A stretch of 64,000 bases of DNA, from the NCBI RefSeq assembly GCF_038397785.1, contig NZ_CP151642.1:1860001-1924000 (forward strand), read 5' to 3'. This DNA comes from Salinibacterium sp. TMP30 (GTDB lineage Bacteria > Actinomycetota > Actinomycetes > Actinomycetales > Microbacteriaceae). Below the pieces are notes generated by a model. That model was given only the letters and a program-made list of their open reading frames with translations. It was not told where the DNA came from and did no database searches. The position numbers and the translations under genes are program-made. Positions 1 through 9,392 of the stretch are shown piece by piece (the stretch's first letter is position 1; every line of letters begins with the position of its first letter).

Positions 1-1429
1 GCAGTGCGATAGCCAAGAACGAGGCCAGTAGCGCGAAGAAGATGCGGATGCGCTTGGGGGGCTCTGCTGAGCCACCGGTGGCGATCATCGACATCACGAG
101 CGCCCCCGAATCTGCGGAGGTGACAAAGAAGATACCGATCAGCAAGATGGCCCCGAACGTGAGAGCGGTGCCTGCCGGCAAATCGGCAAGCAGATCAAAC
201 AGAGCAGAATCAGCATCCACTGATCCGTCTGCGGCAATGAGGCCACCCTGGCCATAAAGCTCCCGGTAGATGGCGTTTCCGCCGAGCACACTGAACCAGA
301 GGAACGTGAGAACCGTGGGGACAAGCATCACGCCGCCGACAAACTCGCGCACAGTACGGCCCTTGGAAACACGCGCAATGAACACACCGACGAACGGTGC
401 CCACGACATCCACCAGCCCCAGTAGAAGGTGGTCCAGCTGGCCTGCCACTGCTCGCCCGCGTCGCCAGCATAGGCGCTGACAGTGAAGCTGAGACCGATG
501 AAGTTCTGCAGGTAGTTACCCATCGACTGCACGAACTCGCGGAATAGGAACGCTGTCGGACCAACAATCAGCAGAAACACCAGGAGCACCGCAGCGAGCA
601 AGAGGTTGGTTGTGGAGAGCCATTTCATGCCGCGGCCGATACCCGAAACGAGAGACAGGATGGTGAACGCAACGATAACGACGATTACCACAATCTGAGT
701 GGTGAGGTTTGACTCGGCGACACCGTTCTTTTCGAGGCCAGCGGAGATCTGAAGAACGCCGAGGCCGAGCGATGTGGCAACACCGAAAACGGTACCGACG
801 AGAGCTATGACGTCGATGAGGTTGCCCCAGCCGCCATGAACCCGCTTGCCGAGCAGCGGCTCGAGCGTCCAGCGGATGGAAATGGGTCGACCGCGACGAT
901 GGATTGCGTAGGCGAGTGCGAGCCCGACAACCACGTAAATAGCCCACGCGTGCACGCCCCAGTGCAGGAACGTTTGGCTCATCGCCTGCTGCGCAAGTTC
1001 AATCTCGTTACCCGTGACGCCTGGGCGAGGGTTCGCAAAGTGACTGAGCGGCTCGGCAACCCCGTAGAAGACGAGGCCGATGCCCATGCCGGCAGCGAAA
1101 AGGAAGGAGATCCACGAGATCATCGAGAACTCGGGCTTGTCATCATCCTTGCCTAGCTTGATGTCACCGAAACGGCTGAAACCAAGCCACAGCGCGAACG
1201 CGACAAAGAACGCAGCAATCAACACGTAGTACCAACTGAACGAGTTGACGACGCTTGACTGCAGAGTGTCGAACACAGTATTGGCCATCGTTGGCGCGAT
1301 CATCGAGAACGCCGTAATCGCAATGACCAGACCGGCGGCTGGCCAGAACACCCAGGGTGCCAATAAGCGTGTTGCTTTAGGTCTCTCCGGCGCTCCGGGT
1401 TCTGAAGGGAGGGTCGATTCTGCGGTCAT
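1..1429 (-). CDS. BCCT family betaine/carnitine/choline transporter (partial, C-terminus off the left edge)
   Basis: Secondary transporter for quaternary ammonium osmolytes such as glycine betaine or choline, in the cytoplasmic membrane. Reading the minus strand from an ATG at 1429 (GGAGACGC just upstream) gives an open frame to the window edge, about 476 codons. Family signatures are clear: GMGIGLVFYGVAEP near residue 95, LHWGVHAWAIY, the substrate-site segment WTTFYWGWWMSWAPFVG about two thirds along, and FFVTSADSGALV. Many hydrophobic helices are visible, as expected for a 12-helix LeuT-fold protein. The C-terminal tail that carries osmosensing or regulation in some members is outside the window, so regulation cannot be judged. 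The leader carries a 9-bp direct repeat. Substrate is not deducible. Confidence 0.95.
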   Translation of the reverse strand, partial: MTAESTLPSEPGAPERPKATRLLAPWVFWPAAGLVIAITAFSMIAPTMANTVFDTLQSSVVNSFSWYYVLIAAFFVAFALWLGFSRFGDIKLGKDDDKPEFSMISWISFLFAAGMGIGLVFYGVAEPLSHFANPRPGVTGNEIELAQQAMSQTFLHWGVHAWAIYVVVGLALAYAIHRRGRPISIRWTLEPLLGKRVHGGWGNLIDVIALVGTVFGVATSLGLGVLQISAGLEKNGVAESNLTTQIVVIVVIVAFTILSLVSGIGRGMKWLSTTNLLLAAVLLVFLLIVGPTAFLFREFVQSMGNYLQNFIGLSFTVSAYAGDAGEQWQASWTTFYWGWWMSWAPFVGVFIARVSKGRTVREFVGGVMLVPTVLTFLWFSVLGGNAIYRELYGQGGLIAADGSVDADSALFDLLADLPAGTALTFGAILLIGIFFVTSADSGALVMSMIATGGSAEPPKRIRIFFALLASFLAIAL

Positions 1430-1446
1430 TGCGTCTCCGATCGCCT

Positions 1447-1472
1447 GAGTACGACGCTCTTTAGAGTACGAC
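1447..1472 (-). repeat. Direct repeat in the BCCT transporter leader
   Basis: The 9-mer GAGTACGAC (plus-strand reading) occurs at 1447-1455 and again at 1464-1472, a 17-bp period, 18-43 bases upstream of the transporter ATG. The spacing and position suit a regulator site, but no partner regulator is identified. Confidence 0.35.
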
Positions 1473-1565
1473 CGTTCGGTGCAGACAGGAAGCTTTATGC
1501 CCAACCTCTGCACGGTGGACTGGGTTTTCGGTGCGGATAGGCTCAACCGAGCAGTTCTCTGCCAC

Positions 1566-2606
1566 CTACTTCTCTGACTCGAAGCGGTATCCCAGTTGCC
1601 AGCGAGCACTATCGATGGTGTCAAGGATGGCGATCGTCTCAGCCAGCGAGTGGATAGGCGACTCAGTCAAGCTTTGGTCGACGTAACCAGCGAGTGCTGT
1701 GGCCTGATAGCTGAGCCCGCGATGGCCGACAATGCCAGACTCGTCGGCCCAGTGAATCGACTCTCCGTCGAAACTTGGCTTCGAGAGGGTGAAACCGCTG
1801 GGAGTGAAAAATGGCCCGCCAATCTGGAGCAGTGCATTCTCACCGGCGATCGATGCCGTAGTGGGTGTGCGAACGCGCAGGCTCGTGTTGAGCTGCGCCT
1901 GGGCTCCACTGGCATAGCTGCACGTCAGTAGCGATTGAGCGTCAACGCCGGTGTCGATGAGCGAGCCAACATTGTGGATGGCCGTGGGTGTGCCCAGAAT
2001 TTGTGAGGCAAACGCGATGGGGTAGATGCCGAGATCAAGCAGGGCACCTCCCCCGCTGTCGAGTGCACGCACGCGGTGACCGACGGGCATATTTTGACCG
2101 TGGTCGGCAGTGACGAGCTTGATGTCGCCAAGAACACCGTCGGCAAGTAGCTGGGCTATCACGGAGGTTTGCGGAAGGTAGCGTGTCCACATTGCTTCCA
2201 TTGCGAAAGTACCCGCAGCACGTGCGGCAGCGACGATCTCACGGGCTTCGGCACCGTTCATGGCGAAGGGCTTCTCTACGAGGATGTGTTTGCCTGCGGC
2301 GACAGCCTGCAGTGCGAGGTCGCGGTGAACGTGTTGCTGGGCGGCGATGTAGACGACGTCGATGTCGGGGCTAGCAAGGAGTTCGGCATAGTCGCTGTAA
2401 GCGTCGGCGATGCCCCACGTTCTGGCGAAGTTTTGGGCGCGGTCAAGGCTGCGGGATGCCACGGCGACGAGTTTTTGGTTTGTGTGGGCTTGCACTGCTT
2501 CGGCGAAGGTCGCGGCGATTCCTCCCGGAGCGAGAATGCCCCAGCGCAGTGCCGGCACGGAATCCGCGGCGGGAACGATCGGGGCCGGGAACGTGGTGGG
2601 AAACAA
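1566..2606 (-). CDS. Gfo/Idh/MocA family NAD(P)-dependent oxidoreductase
   Basis: 346 residues with an N-terminal Rossmann fold (LRWGILAPGGIAATF near residues 20-34) followed by the family motif VEKPFAMN near residue 110 and a C-terminal alpha/beta substrate domain. Members oxidise or reduce sugars, inositols or trans-dihydrodiols; this one most resembles the dihydrodiol-dehydrogenase/sugar branch, but the substrate cannot be fixed. The start is uncertain. A TTG at 2606 has AAGGA close upstream; a GTG at 2558 would still keep the Rossmann fold whole. It lies downstream of tadC in the same direction with a 70-bp gap and may be transcribed separately. Confidence 0.9.
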   Translation of the reverse strand: MFPTTFPAPIVPAADSVPALRWGILAPGGIAATFAEAVQAHTNQKLVAVASRSLDRAQNFARTWGIADAYSDYAELLASPDIDVVYIAAQQHVHRDLALQAVAAGKHILVEKPFAMNGAEAREIVAAARAAGTFAMEAMWTRYLPQTSVIAQLLADGVLGDIKLVTADHGQNMPVGHRVRALDSGGGALLDLGIYPIAFASQILGTPTAIHNVGSLIDTGVDAQSLLTCSYASGAQAQLNTSLRVRTPTTASIAGENALLQIGGPFFTPSGFTLSKPSFDGESIHWADESGIVGHRGLSYQATALAGYVDQSLTESPIHSLAETIAILDTIDSARWQLGYRFESEK

Positions 2607-2678
2607 AGGAATCCTTGTCGTTGTGCGTGCTACCTGCGACGCCGCAGGCCTCGACCAGTCTAGGACCGGAGCCGCACT

Positions 2679-3617
2679 CTAGAACCCGACCTGCAGTACG
2701 AAGATTCCGGGGAAGATCGCGAAAGCGATCGTGATCGGCAAGATAAGGAACACCAGCGGGAAGAGCATCGCCACTTCTTTTTTGCCTGCGAGTTCGAGCA
2801 GTTCGCGCTTGGACTCTTCACGAGCATCCTGAGCCTGGGCCTGCAACACCTCCGACAGCGGTGAGCCCCGGTCGAGTGCGCCCAAGATTTGATCAACACA
2901 GCGCGCAAAGGGCGGCAGCTCGAGCTCGCGCGACAGCACGCCGAGGGTTTCTCCGAACGGGAGCCCCGTGTTTACGGCTGCGACTACGCGAGCGAGTTCT
3001 CGAGAAAGCTCGCCGCCACTGACCTGTGAAATCCGGCGCACCGCATCCAAGATTCCTTCGCCGGCAGACAGGCTCAGGGCCAAGAACTCGAGCACGACGG
3101 GAAGCTCTGCCGTGAGTCGTCGGATTCGGCCCTTTGCCGAGCGCTGCAAAAGGTAGTCGCGGGCCGTAATGCCCAGCACGCCGCCGACTATCGCGAGCAC
3201 CAGCTGTGCAATGAGGGGAACCTGTTGCGCGTTCGCGATTGTGACGTCGAACACAACCCCGAGCATCGCGCCCCCCAGCATCGCGAGCAGTTGCTGCGAG
3301 CGATACGCTTCAACACCCATCTCAGACCCAGCCTGGCGCAACCGACGTGCAATCTGGTCTCCGCCACCAGCAACCGACGCCAAGGTGCTGCGCAACCATT
3401 GTGCGGCCGGCACGAACAGCACCCCGAGCACAGGAAGCGGCCCGACCGAACGCGGTGCAACATGCTCGCGGGCTCCCGCCGAAACGTCGATCACGTAGGG
3501 TGCAACACGGTTGGCAAGAGTGGGCCGACTCAGCCGTGGAATGAGACTAAGAATCGACCACAACCCCAGCCCACCGGCAATTCCCGCAACGACTGCCCAC
3601 GCAAGAGAGTCGCTCAT
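2679..3617 (-). CDS. tadC: TadC-like type II secretion system F family membrane protein
   Basis: Inner-membrane platform protein of a Tad (Flp-type) pilus or secretion machine. A T2SSF domain occupies roughly residues 150-280 (LEFLALSLSAGEGILDAVRRIS), flanked by N-terminal helices and a C-terminal pair (VAMLFPLVFLILPITIAFAI). The start chosen is the ATG at 3617, whose ATGA overlaps the tadB stop by 4 bases and indicates translational coupling; an in-frame codon at 3626 lies inside tadB. No flp pilin, TadE/TadF or TadZ gene follows, so the apparatus is incomplete here. Confidence 0.9.
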   Translation of the reverse strand: MSDSLAWAVVAGIAGGLGLWSILSLIPRLSRPTLANRVAPYVIDVSAGAREHVAPRSVGPLPVLGVLFVPAAQWLRSTLASVAGGGDQIARRLRQAGSEMGVEAYRSQQLLAMLGGAMLGVVFDVTIANAQQVPLIAQLVLAIVGGVLGITARDYLLQRSAKGRIRRLTAELPVVLEFLALSLSAGEGILDAVRRISQVSGGELSRELARVVAAVNTGLPFGETLGVLSRELELPPFARCVDQILGALDRGSPLSEVLQAQAQDAREESKRELLELAGKKEVAMLFPLVFLILPITIAFAIFPGIFVLQVGF

Positions 3618-4480
3618 GCAAACCACCTCGGCTGCTCAGGAAAGCGGCCAATACCCGCCATGATCCGATACGCAATAACGGAAAGCGCAAGGCCGGCAAC
3701 GATGAGCGCGATACCGCCGGTTGAGTTGTACGCAAGTGCTGCCTCAGGCCGTGTAGTGAGCAAGAACAGCACCACCCACGGAGCCGCCAAACCCAGGCGA
3801 GCCGCGTTCATGACCCACGACTGGCGAGCCTCGATTTCTGAACGAATCGCCGCCTCTTGGCGGAGGTAGATGCTGAGGCTGCGCAGGATGTTTGTGAGTT
3901 CACTGCCGCCGACCTCCCTCGACATCCGCAGAGTTTCAAGGATGCGGTCGGCGACGGGATCGGCTAGCGCTACCTTCAGTTCGTCTACCGAAATCGAGAA
4001 GTTGCCCGTCGCGCGATACCGCTGGGAAAAGGCCACAAACGCACTGCGGGTTACTGCGGGACCAGTATGAGCGAGAGTCATGAGGCTGTCGGGAAGGGCG
4101 AGCCCCGAGCGCACGGCCGACACCAGCTGGTCAACCACGTCTGGCCACACAACCCGGGTCGCGCGACGGCGCACTCGCGCACGCCAGCTGATCGCGAGCA
4201 TCGGAGCCAGGAGCGCGGTCGCCGCCGCACACACCACGACCGCAAGAACCGAAGTAAGAACGAAGGTGAGTGCCCCGACAGCGATAGCGAGAACGAGTGC
4301 GACCAACACGACAACCATGGGACTTGTTGTCGGCAACCCCGCCTGCACGAGTCGTTCCCGCAGCCGCAGAGACCAGGCAGATCGACCTCGCACGCGTCGT
4401 TCGCGTCGTTCCGGCCACAGGAATGTCGCAGCGATCAGCACTGTTCCCACCGCGAGCGCGATGCCCAACAGAAGACTCAT
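3614..4480 (-). CDS. tadB: TadB-like type II secretion system F family membrane protein
   Basis: 288 residues; N-terminal transmembrane segment (LLLGIALAVGTVLIAATFLW), a second hydrophobic block near residues 55-95, a T2SSF domain (DQLVSAVRSGLALPDSLMTLA; TLRMSREVGGSELTNILRSL) and C-terminal helices. It pairs with TadC to form the membrane platform energised by the TadA ATPase. It overlaps tadA by 4 bases (ATGA) at its start and tadC by 4 bases at its end, so the three genes form one coupled operon in the usual tadA-tadB-tadC order. Confidence 0.92.
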   Translation of the reverse strand: MSLLLGIALAVGTVLIAATFLWPERRERRVRGRSAWSLRLRERLVQAGLPTTSPMVVVLVALVLAIAVGALTFVLTSVLAVVVCAAATALLAPMLAISWRARVRRRATRVVWPDVVDQLVSAVRSGLALPDSLMTLAHTGPAVTRSAFVAFSQRYRATGNFSISVDELKVALADPVADRILETLRMSREVGGSELTNILRSLSIYLRQEAAIRSEIEARQSWVMNAARLGLAAPWVVLFLLTTRPEAALAYNSTGGIALIVAGLALSVIAYRIMAGIGRFPEQPRWFA

Positions 4481-5715
4481 GCGACAGCCGTCAACAGCAG
4501 CGAAACCGGGTCGACTCCGGCAGCACGGAACTTGGAGAGTCGCGCAGGAACGACGCCGGTCTGGATGAGGGTGCCCTGCACTGTTCGGAAAAGAGCCGAA
4601 CTCTCGACAGCCCCATCACTGACCTCCCCGCTGAGTGACGCGATCTCGACGACCCGCCTCGTGCCGTTAGCCGTCAGCTCACAGTGCACGACAACATCCA
4701 CTGAACTCGCAACTGTGGGCACCACAAAGGCTGAATCGATATTGCGGCCGGCGAGCAGGGGCAGGGTGCAGAGCTTCACCAGCGCTTCGCGTGCACTGTT
4801 GGCGTGGATGCTCGACATCCCGGGAAGTCCACTGTTAAGGGCGATCAGCAGGTCGAGCGATTCGGCGTCGCGCACTTCGCCGACCACGAGCCTGTCGGGG
4901 CGCATCCGCAGTGCCTCCTTAATCAGTCTGCGCAAGCTGATCTCGCCCGTGCCCTCAAGGCTGGGTTGGCGACACTGCATGCCGACGCTGTCGTGGCTGG
5001 GTACACTCAGCTCGAACGTCTCCTCAACGGTGACCACCCGCTCATTGGGTCTGCCCGCAGCGAGCAAGGCGTTGAGCATCGTGGTTTTGCCACTTTGGGT
5101 TGCGCCAGACACCACAATGTTCTGGCCAGACAGCACACACAATCGTAAGTAGTCGGCGGCATGCTGGGTGAGGCTGCCGAGTTCGACGAGACGATCGAGG
5201 TCGCGAATGCGCTGACTGAATTTGCGAACGTTCACCGCCCAGTGCTTGCGGGTGACATCCGGAATCACCACATGCAGTCGCGAACCATCGGGCAAGGAGG
5301 CATCAACGAATGGAGAGCTCAGATCTACGCGACGACCGGAAGTTTGCAGCATCCGCTCCACCAGATCACGCACTTGGGAATCAGTGAGGCGGATGCCCGT
5401 GAACTCAGGCACACCGTTGCGGGCAACAAAAACGTGCTCGGGTCCGTTGATCCAGAGTTCCTCAACGGTGTCATCGTCAAAGAACGGTTGGAGCGGACCG
5501 TACCCGGTCAGCGCGGCAACCACCTCGCGGGCTGCTTGCGCTTCATCTGCGAGCAGCGGCACCGAACCACCGAGCGCCCGCTCGCTATAGCGCCGCACCT
5601 CATCCCGAACATAGCGAGACGCAAGTTCGCTGTCTCGCGAAAGGTCGACGCCATCGCGGCGAACCCGCTGGCGAACCTGATCAGCAATGGTCACCACGGC
5701 GTTAGACATGCTCAC
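4477..5715 (-). CDS. tadA: TadA/CpaF family secretion ATPase
   Basis: 412 residues, the usual length for CpaF/TadA hexameric ATPases that power Flp pilus assembly. Visible features are the N-terminal domain (YGPLQPFFDDDTVEELWINGP), Walker A GATQSGKTTMLNA, the Asp-box region VVTVEETFEL, Walker B LRMRPDRLVVGEVRDAE and the histidine box GMSSIHANSAREAL. The longest frame begins at a GTG (5715); an ATG two codons later (5709) is equally possible, and neither has a strong ribosome site. First gene of the tadABC operon and divergent from the ArsR gene across about 130 bp. Confidence 0.95.
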   Translation of the reverse strand: MSMSNAVVTIADQVRQRVRRDGVDLSRDSELASRYVRDEVRRYSERALGGSVPLLADEAQAAREVVAALTGYGPLQPFFDDDTVEELWINGPEHVFVARNGVPEFTGIRLTDSQVRDLVERMLQTSGRRVDLSSPFVDASLPDGSRLHVVIPDVTRKHWAVNVRKFSQRIRDLDRLVELGSLTQHAADYLRLCVLSGQNIVVSGATQSGKTTMLNALLAAGRPNERVVTVEETFELSVPSHDSVGMQCRQPSLEGTGEISLRRLIKEALRMRPDRLVVGEVRDAESLDLLIALNSGLPGMSSIHANSAREALVKLCTLPLLAGRNIDSAFVVPTVASSVDVVVHCELTANGTRRVVEIASLSGEVSDGAVESSALFRTVQGTLIQTGVVPARLSKFRAAGVDPVSLLLTAVA

Positions 5716-5777
5716 ATTGTGGTGAGTGGGCGCCCAACCGTTCGCCCGTTGTCCACAGGATCCGTTGTCGGGGGCGG

Positions 5778-5806
5778 CTCGCCAGACCCCCTAGTGCTGG
5801 TATGAT
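5778..5806 (+). promoter_or_regulatory. Likely promoter of the ArsR-SulP operon
   Basis: TATGAT at 5801-5806 is a near-consensus -10, with CTCGCC at 5778-5783 as a weak -35, 17 bp apart. Just downstream TGAT(N6)ATCA (5803-5816) and ACCA(N6)TGGT (about 5821-5834) form short dyads suitable for ArsR autorepression. The promoter assignment is by eye. Confidence 0.5.
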
Positions 5807-5847
5807 GGTTTTATCAAGTCACCAAGTGAGTGGTTAGGAGCACCGCA

Positions 5848-6213
5848 ATGGTCGTTCTCGATGAGCGCAGGCCGCTCTATGAGATCAAGGCGAATCTCTT
5901 CAAAGGGCTCGCGCATCCGCACCGCATCCGCGTGCTCGAAATTTTGTCGAGCAATGACGAAGCATCGGTGTCAGACATGCTCGCCGAAACAGGACTTGAA
6001 GCATCCCACCTCTCGCAGCACCTCTCAGTACTGCGGCGCTATGGGCTCGTCGTCTCCGAACGGCGTGCGAGCGTCGTGTACTACCGACTCGCACTCCCGC
6101 AGATTGCCGAACTGCTGCGCGTTGCCCGCGTACTTCTCGGCGAGATTCTCACCGAGCAGCACGCCCAACTGGCGTCAGTCGAGTCCCTGCCCGTGATCCC
6201 CGACGCCCGATGA
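5848..6213 (+). CDS. ArsR/SmtB-type winged-helix transcriptional regulator
   Basis: 121 residues. The core FKGLAHPHRIRVLEIL, then HTH SVSDMLAETGLEASHLSQHLSVLRRYGLV and the wing SERRASVVYYRL are typical ArsR. The ATG at 5848 is preceded by AGGAG at 5836-5840, better than the upstream GTG at 5830. There are no cysteine metal-site motifs in the DNA-recognition helix, so a metal ligand is not indicated. The 3' end overlaps the SulP gene by ATGA, meaning the regulator is co-translated with the transporter and probably controls it in response to an anion or sulfur-related signal. Confidence 0.92.
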   Translation: MVVLDERRPLYEIKANLFKGLAHPHRIRVLEILSSNDEASVSDMLAETGLEASHLSQHLSVLRRYGLVVSERRASVVYYRLALPQIAELLRVARVLLGEILTEQHAQLASVESLPVIPDAR

Positions 6214-7886
6214 ACGCGTCAAAGAAGTCACTGAAGTCGCTGCGGTCACTGAGGTCGCTGCTTCCCAGTCGGCAGGACTACCGCGGACTTCGCACAAGTT
6301 GGCGCGGCGATGTGCTGGCCGGCATCACCGTCGGCATCGTCGCGCTGCCGCTCGCCCTCGCCTTCGGAGTCAGTTCCGGCACGGGTGCCGAAGCAGGCCT
6401 GATCACCGCCATCGTCGCCGGAATCGTCGCCGCCGTCTTCGGCGGATCCAACGTGCAAGTCTCGGGCCCCACCGGCGCCATGGTCGTGGTTCTTGCCCCC
6501 ATCGTTGCCAGTCAAGGCATCGAAGCTGTCGCGATTGTTACCGTGCTCGCGGGCATCATCGTCGTCATCGCCGGCGTGCTGAGACTCGGCCGCACCGTCA
6601 GCTACATCCCCTGGCCTGTCATCGAAGGCTTCACCGTTGGCATTGGCATCATCATTTTCCTGCAGCAACTGCCCTCCGCTCTGGGAACCGAAGGCACCGA
6701 GCACCCCACCAACGCAATATTCGCCGCGGGCGCCTTTATCACCGCCGCGCAGTGGCCTGCTGCCCTGCTGCCACTCGGGGTCGTCGCCGCCGTAATCGCC
6801 ATCATGTTGCTGCTCTCGCGCATCAGCGGACGCCTCCCCGCCTCTTTCATCGCCATCGCGATCGCGACGATTGTCGCGCAAGCACTCTCGCTGCCACTGG
6901 CGACGATCGGTGAACTTCCCGCCTCGTTGCCCGCACCCACCGTGCCCTCGTTCAGCTTTGACCTCACAACCCTGATCGGTCCAGCCTTCGCCGTCGCCGC
7001 GCTCGCGTCAATCGAATCGCTCCTCTCCGCCCGGGTCGCCTCCAGCATGTCTGACACCGGGCCCTACAACGCCGATCGCGAACTCGTGGGTCAGGGCCTG
7101 GCATCCATTGCGTCCAGCTTCTTTGGGGGGATGCCGGCCACCGGTGCCATTGCCCGCACCGCCGTGAATGTGCGCTCTGGCGGTCGAACGCGCCTCTCAG
7201 CGGTCGTGCACGCTCTCGCGCTGCTCATCGTCGTCTATCTCGCCGCGCAAGTCGTCGCGGTCATCCCGTTGGCTGCACTCTCGGGCGTTCTGATGGCCAC
7301 CGCCGCCCGCATGGTGTCCCCCACCCTGATCAAGCAAATGCTGCGCACCGGACGATCCGAAGCCGCCGTGTTTGTCATCACCGGGGTGATCACGGTCAGC
7401 TTTGACCTCATCATCGCTGTTGGCATCGGCATCGCCGCCGCCGCGTTCTTCGCCCTCCGAGCTCTCAGCAAGGCCAGCGGCGTTCACCGTGAAGAACTAC
7501 CCGGCTCCCCCGAACCCGGCGACGAACGCATCGCTCTGTTCCGCATCGACGGCTCACTATTCTTTGGTGCAGCAGAACGACTCATCGACCGCATCAACGA
7601 CCACGAGGGCATCGAAGTGGTGATCGTGCGCCTCTCACAACTACACCTCATAGACGCCACCGGTGCTCACACCCTCACCGAACTCATCACCGCCCTCGAG
7701 AAACGCGGCGTAACCGTCATCATCAAGGGCATCCGCCCCGAACATCTGGATGTGCTGAAACGGCTAGGAGTGATCAGCTCGCTTCGACATCCCAACCATC
7801 TGTTTGCCGAACTCGAGCCCGCGATCGAACACGCCCGCTCGCACATTCGGCGGTCGACGCTCGCGGACGAGGCAGCAACGGACTGA
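6210..7886 (+). CDS. SulP family inorganic anion transporter with STAS domain
   Basis: 558 residues. The transporter part (about residues 25-420) has the family pattern LAGITVGIVALPLALAFGVSSG, GPTGAMVVVLAPIV and a long series of hydrophobic helices. A C-terminal STAS domain follows (about 445-545; FRIDGSLFFGAAERLID, VIVRLSQLHLIDATGAHTL). SulP proteins move sulfate, bicarbonate, or other anions with protons or sodium; the substrate cannot be assigned from sequence alone. It is coupled by a 4-base overlap to the preceding ArsR regulator. It is convergent with the beta-glucosidase gene. Confidence 0.95.
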   Translation: MNASKKSLKSLRSLRSLLPSRQDYRGLRTSWRGDVLAGITVGIVALPLALAFGVSSGTGAEAGLITAIVAGIVAAVFGGSNVQVSGPTGAMVVVLAPIVASQGIEAVAIVTVLAGIIVVIAGVLRLGRTVSYIPWPVIEGFTVGIGIIIFLQQLPSALGTEGTEHPTNAIFAAGAFITAAQWPAALLPLGVVAAVIAIMLLLSRISGRLPASFIAIAIATIVAQALSLPLATIGELPASLPAPTVPSFSFDLTTLIGPAFAVAALASIESLLSARVASSMSDTGPYNADRELVGQGLASIASSFFGGMPATGAIARTAVNVRSGGRTRLSAVVHALALLIVVYLAAQVVAVIPLAALSGVLMATAARMVSPTLIKQMLRTGRSEAAVFVITGVITVSFDLIIAVGIGIAAAAFFALRALSKASGVHREELPGSPEPGDERIALFRIDGSLFFGAAERLIDRINDHEGIEVVIVRLSQLHLIDATGAHTLTELITALEKRGVTVIIKGIRPEHLDVLKRLGVISSLRHPNHLFAELEPAIEHARSHIRRSTLADEAATD

Positions 7887-7937
7887 ATCAGTCGGCGGCA
7901 CGCTGCCTGAGCGTCTCCTGACTCAGTATCGCCCACG

Positions 7938-9347
7938 TCAATTAAGCGGGGGCGTCACCTTCGTTTTCGCGACTTCAGAAACCCACAGCCCGCTGTCTTT
8001 CACAATGCGTTCTTGGGTGTCGTAGTCGACGCGCACAATGCCGAAGCGCTTCGAATATCCAAAGCCCCACTCAAAGTTGTCGAGCAGCGACCACACAAGG
8101 TAGCCACGCAGATCGACTCCCCGCTCGATAGCACGGTGTGCTGCGGTGAAGTGCCGGTTGAGATAGTCAACCCGCTCCGGATCGTGCACCCGACCATCCG
8201 TCACGTCGTCTTCGAACGCAGCACCATTTTCGGTGATCATTAGCGGCAGTTCGGGGAAGCGTTCGTGCAGGTCGACCAGCAACTCTTCGAGACCGTCGGG
8301 TGCGATGTTCCAGTCCATCGCCGTGTAAGGGCCGGGCTGCTCGAGGAACTCGACGTCACGGCTGCCGGGCCACGGTGATCCGCCCATGTCTTTGTGCCCA
8401 TCGTTGTTTTTGCGCACCGTTAGGCCATCCCACATTTTCACTGTGACCGTGGAGTAGTAGTTGACCCCCAGGAAGTCGAGGGGCTGGTGGATGCTCGCCA
8501 GATCGTCCTCGCGAACGAATGACCAATCCGTCACATCACTCGTGTCAGCGATGAGGTCATCGTCGTAGCGACCCAATAGCATCGGGCTTGTGAAGGCACG
8601 ATTGGCGAGTGCGTCAATTCGGCGCTTCGCTTCAGCGTCATCACCCCGAATGACGTGGAAATTGAGTGTGGCCGACACTTCAGGGTCATTGCTCGCCGCC
8701 TCCCGCAGTCGCGGAACCGCCAAGCCGTGCGCCAGATTGAGGTGGTGCACAGCGGCGAGCGCATCGGCACCGTCGGTGCGGCCAGGAGCATGCGCGCCCG
8801 AACCGTAGCCGAGATACGCCGAACACCAGGGTTCGTTGAGGGTCGTCCACGTGTGTACGCGGTCGCCAAGCGCAGTGGCAGCAAGTTCGGCGTAGTCTGC
8901 GAACCGCAGCGCAGTGTCGCGCACAGGCCAACCACCCGCATCCTCAAGCTCTTGAGGCAAATCCCAGTGATACAGGGTGGCGATGGGGCGGATGCCGCGG
9001 CTCAACAAACCGTCAACGAGGCGCGAGTAGAACGACACCCCCTCCGGGTTTACCTCACCTTGGCCACCGGGCTGAAGGCGCGGCCAAGAAATCGAGAAGC
9101 GGTAGGCATCGAGGCCAAGCTGGGCCATGAGATCGAGGTCAGACTCGAAGCGGTAATAATGATCGTCAGCGACATCGCCGGTGTCACCATTCCAGGTTTT
9201 GCCCGGGGTGTGACTGAAGGTGTCCCAAATCGACTCGCTGCGGCCACCATCACGCGCGGCACCCTCCACCTGATAGGCGGCCGTCGCCGAGCCCACAATG
9301 AAGTTGGGCGCAAAAACGAGGCCACTGTCGCGGTAGTCAGAACTCAT
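7938..9347 (-). CDS. Glycoside hydrolase family 1 beta-glucosidase
   Basis: 469 residues, normal for GH1, with no signal peptide, so cytoplasmic. It begins with [15 protein letters not shown]; the acid/base glutamate is in TLNEP (E172) and the nucleophile in LMITENG near residue 375; WSLLDNFEW is the aglycone-site signature. It hydrolyses beta-linked glucosides or galactosides (cellobiose-type). The ATG at 9347 lies 6 bases after TAGGGT (9354-9359 on the minus strand) and has no Shine-Dalgarno, so the mRNA is probably leaderless. No sugar transporter is adjacent. Confidence 0.96.
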   Translation of the reverse strand: MSSDYRDSGLVFAPNFIVGSATAAYQVEGAARDGGRSESIWDTFSHTPGKTWNGDTGDVADDHYYRFESDLDLMAQLGLDAYRFSISWPRLQPGGQGEVNPEGVSFYSRLVDGLLSRGIRPIATLYHWDLPQELEDAGGWPVRDTALRFADYAELAATALGDRVHTWTTLNEPWCSAYLGYGSGAHAPGRTDGADALAAVHHLNLAHGLAVPRLREAASNDPEVSATLNFHVIRGDDAEAKRRIDALANRAFTSPMLLGRYDDDLIADTSDVTDWSFVREDDLASIHQPLDFLGVNYYSTVTVKMWDGLTVRKNNDGHKDMGGSPWPGSRDVEFLEQPGPYTAMDWNIAPDGLEELLVDLHERFPELPLMITENGAAFEDDVTDGRVHDPERVDYLNRHFTAAHRAIERGVDLRGYLVWSLLDNFEWGFGYSKRFGIVRVDYDTQERIVKDSGLWVSEVAKTKVTPPLN

Positions 9348-9392
9348 GAAGCAACCCTAAAGCTTCTGACTCGTCACCCGACCACAAGACGA

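Noticed and set aside
4067-5152. 361-codon plus-strand open frame opposite tadA/tadB
   Set aside because: It is Ser/Arg/Thr-rich, has no domain, and lies wholly antisense to the well-supported tadA and tadB genes; a high-GC shadow frame.
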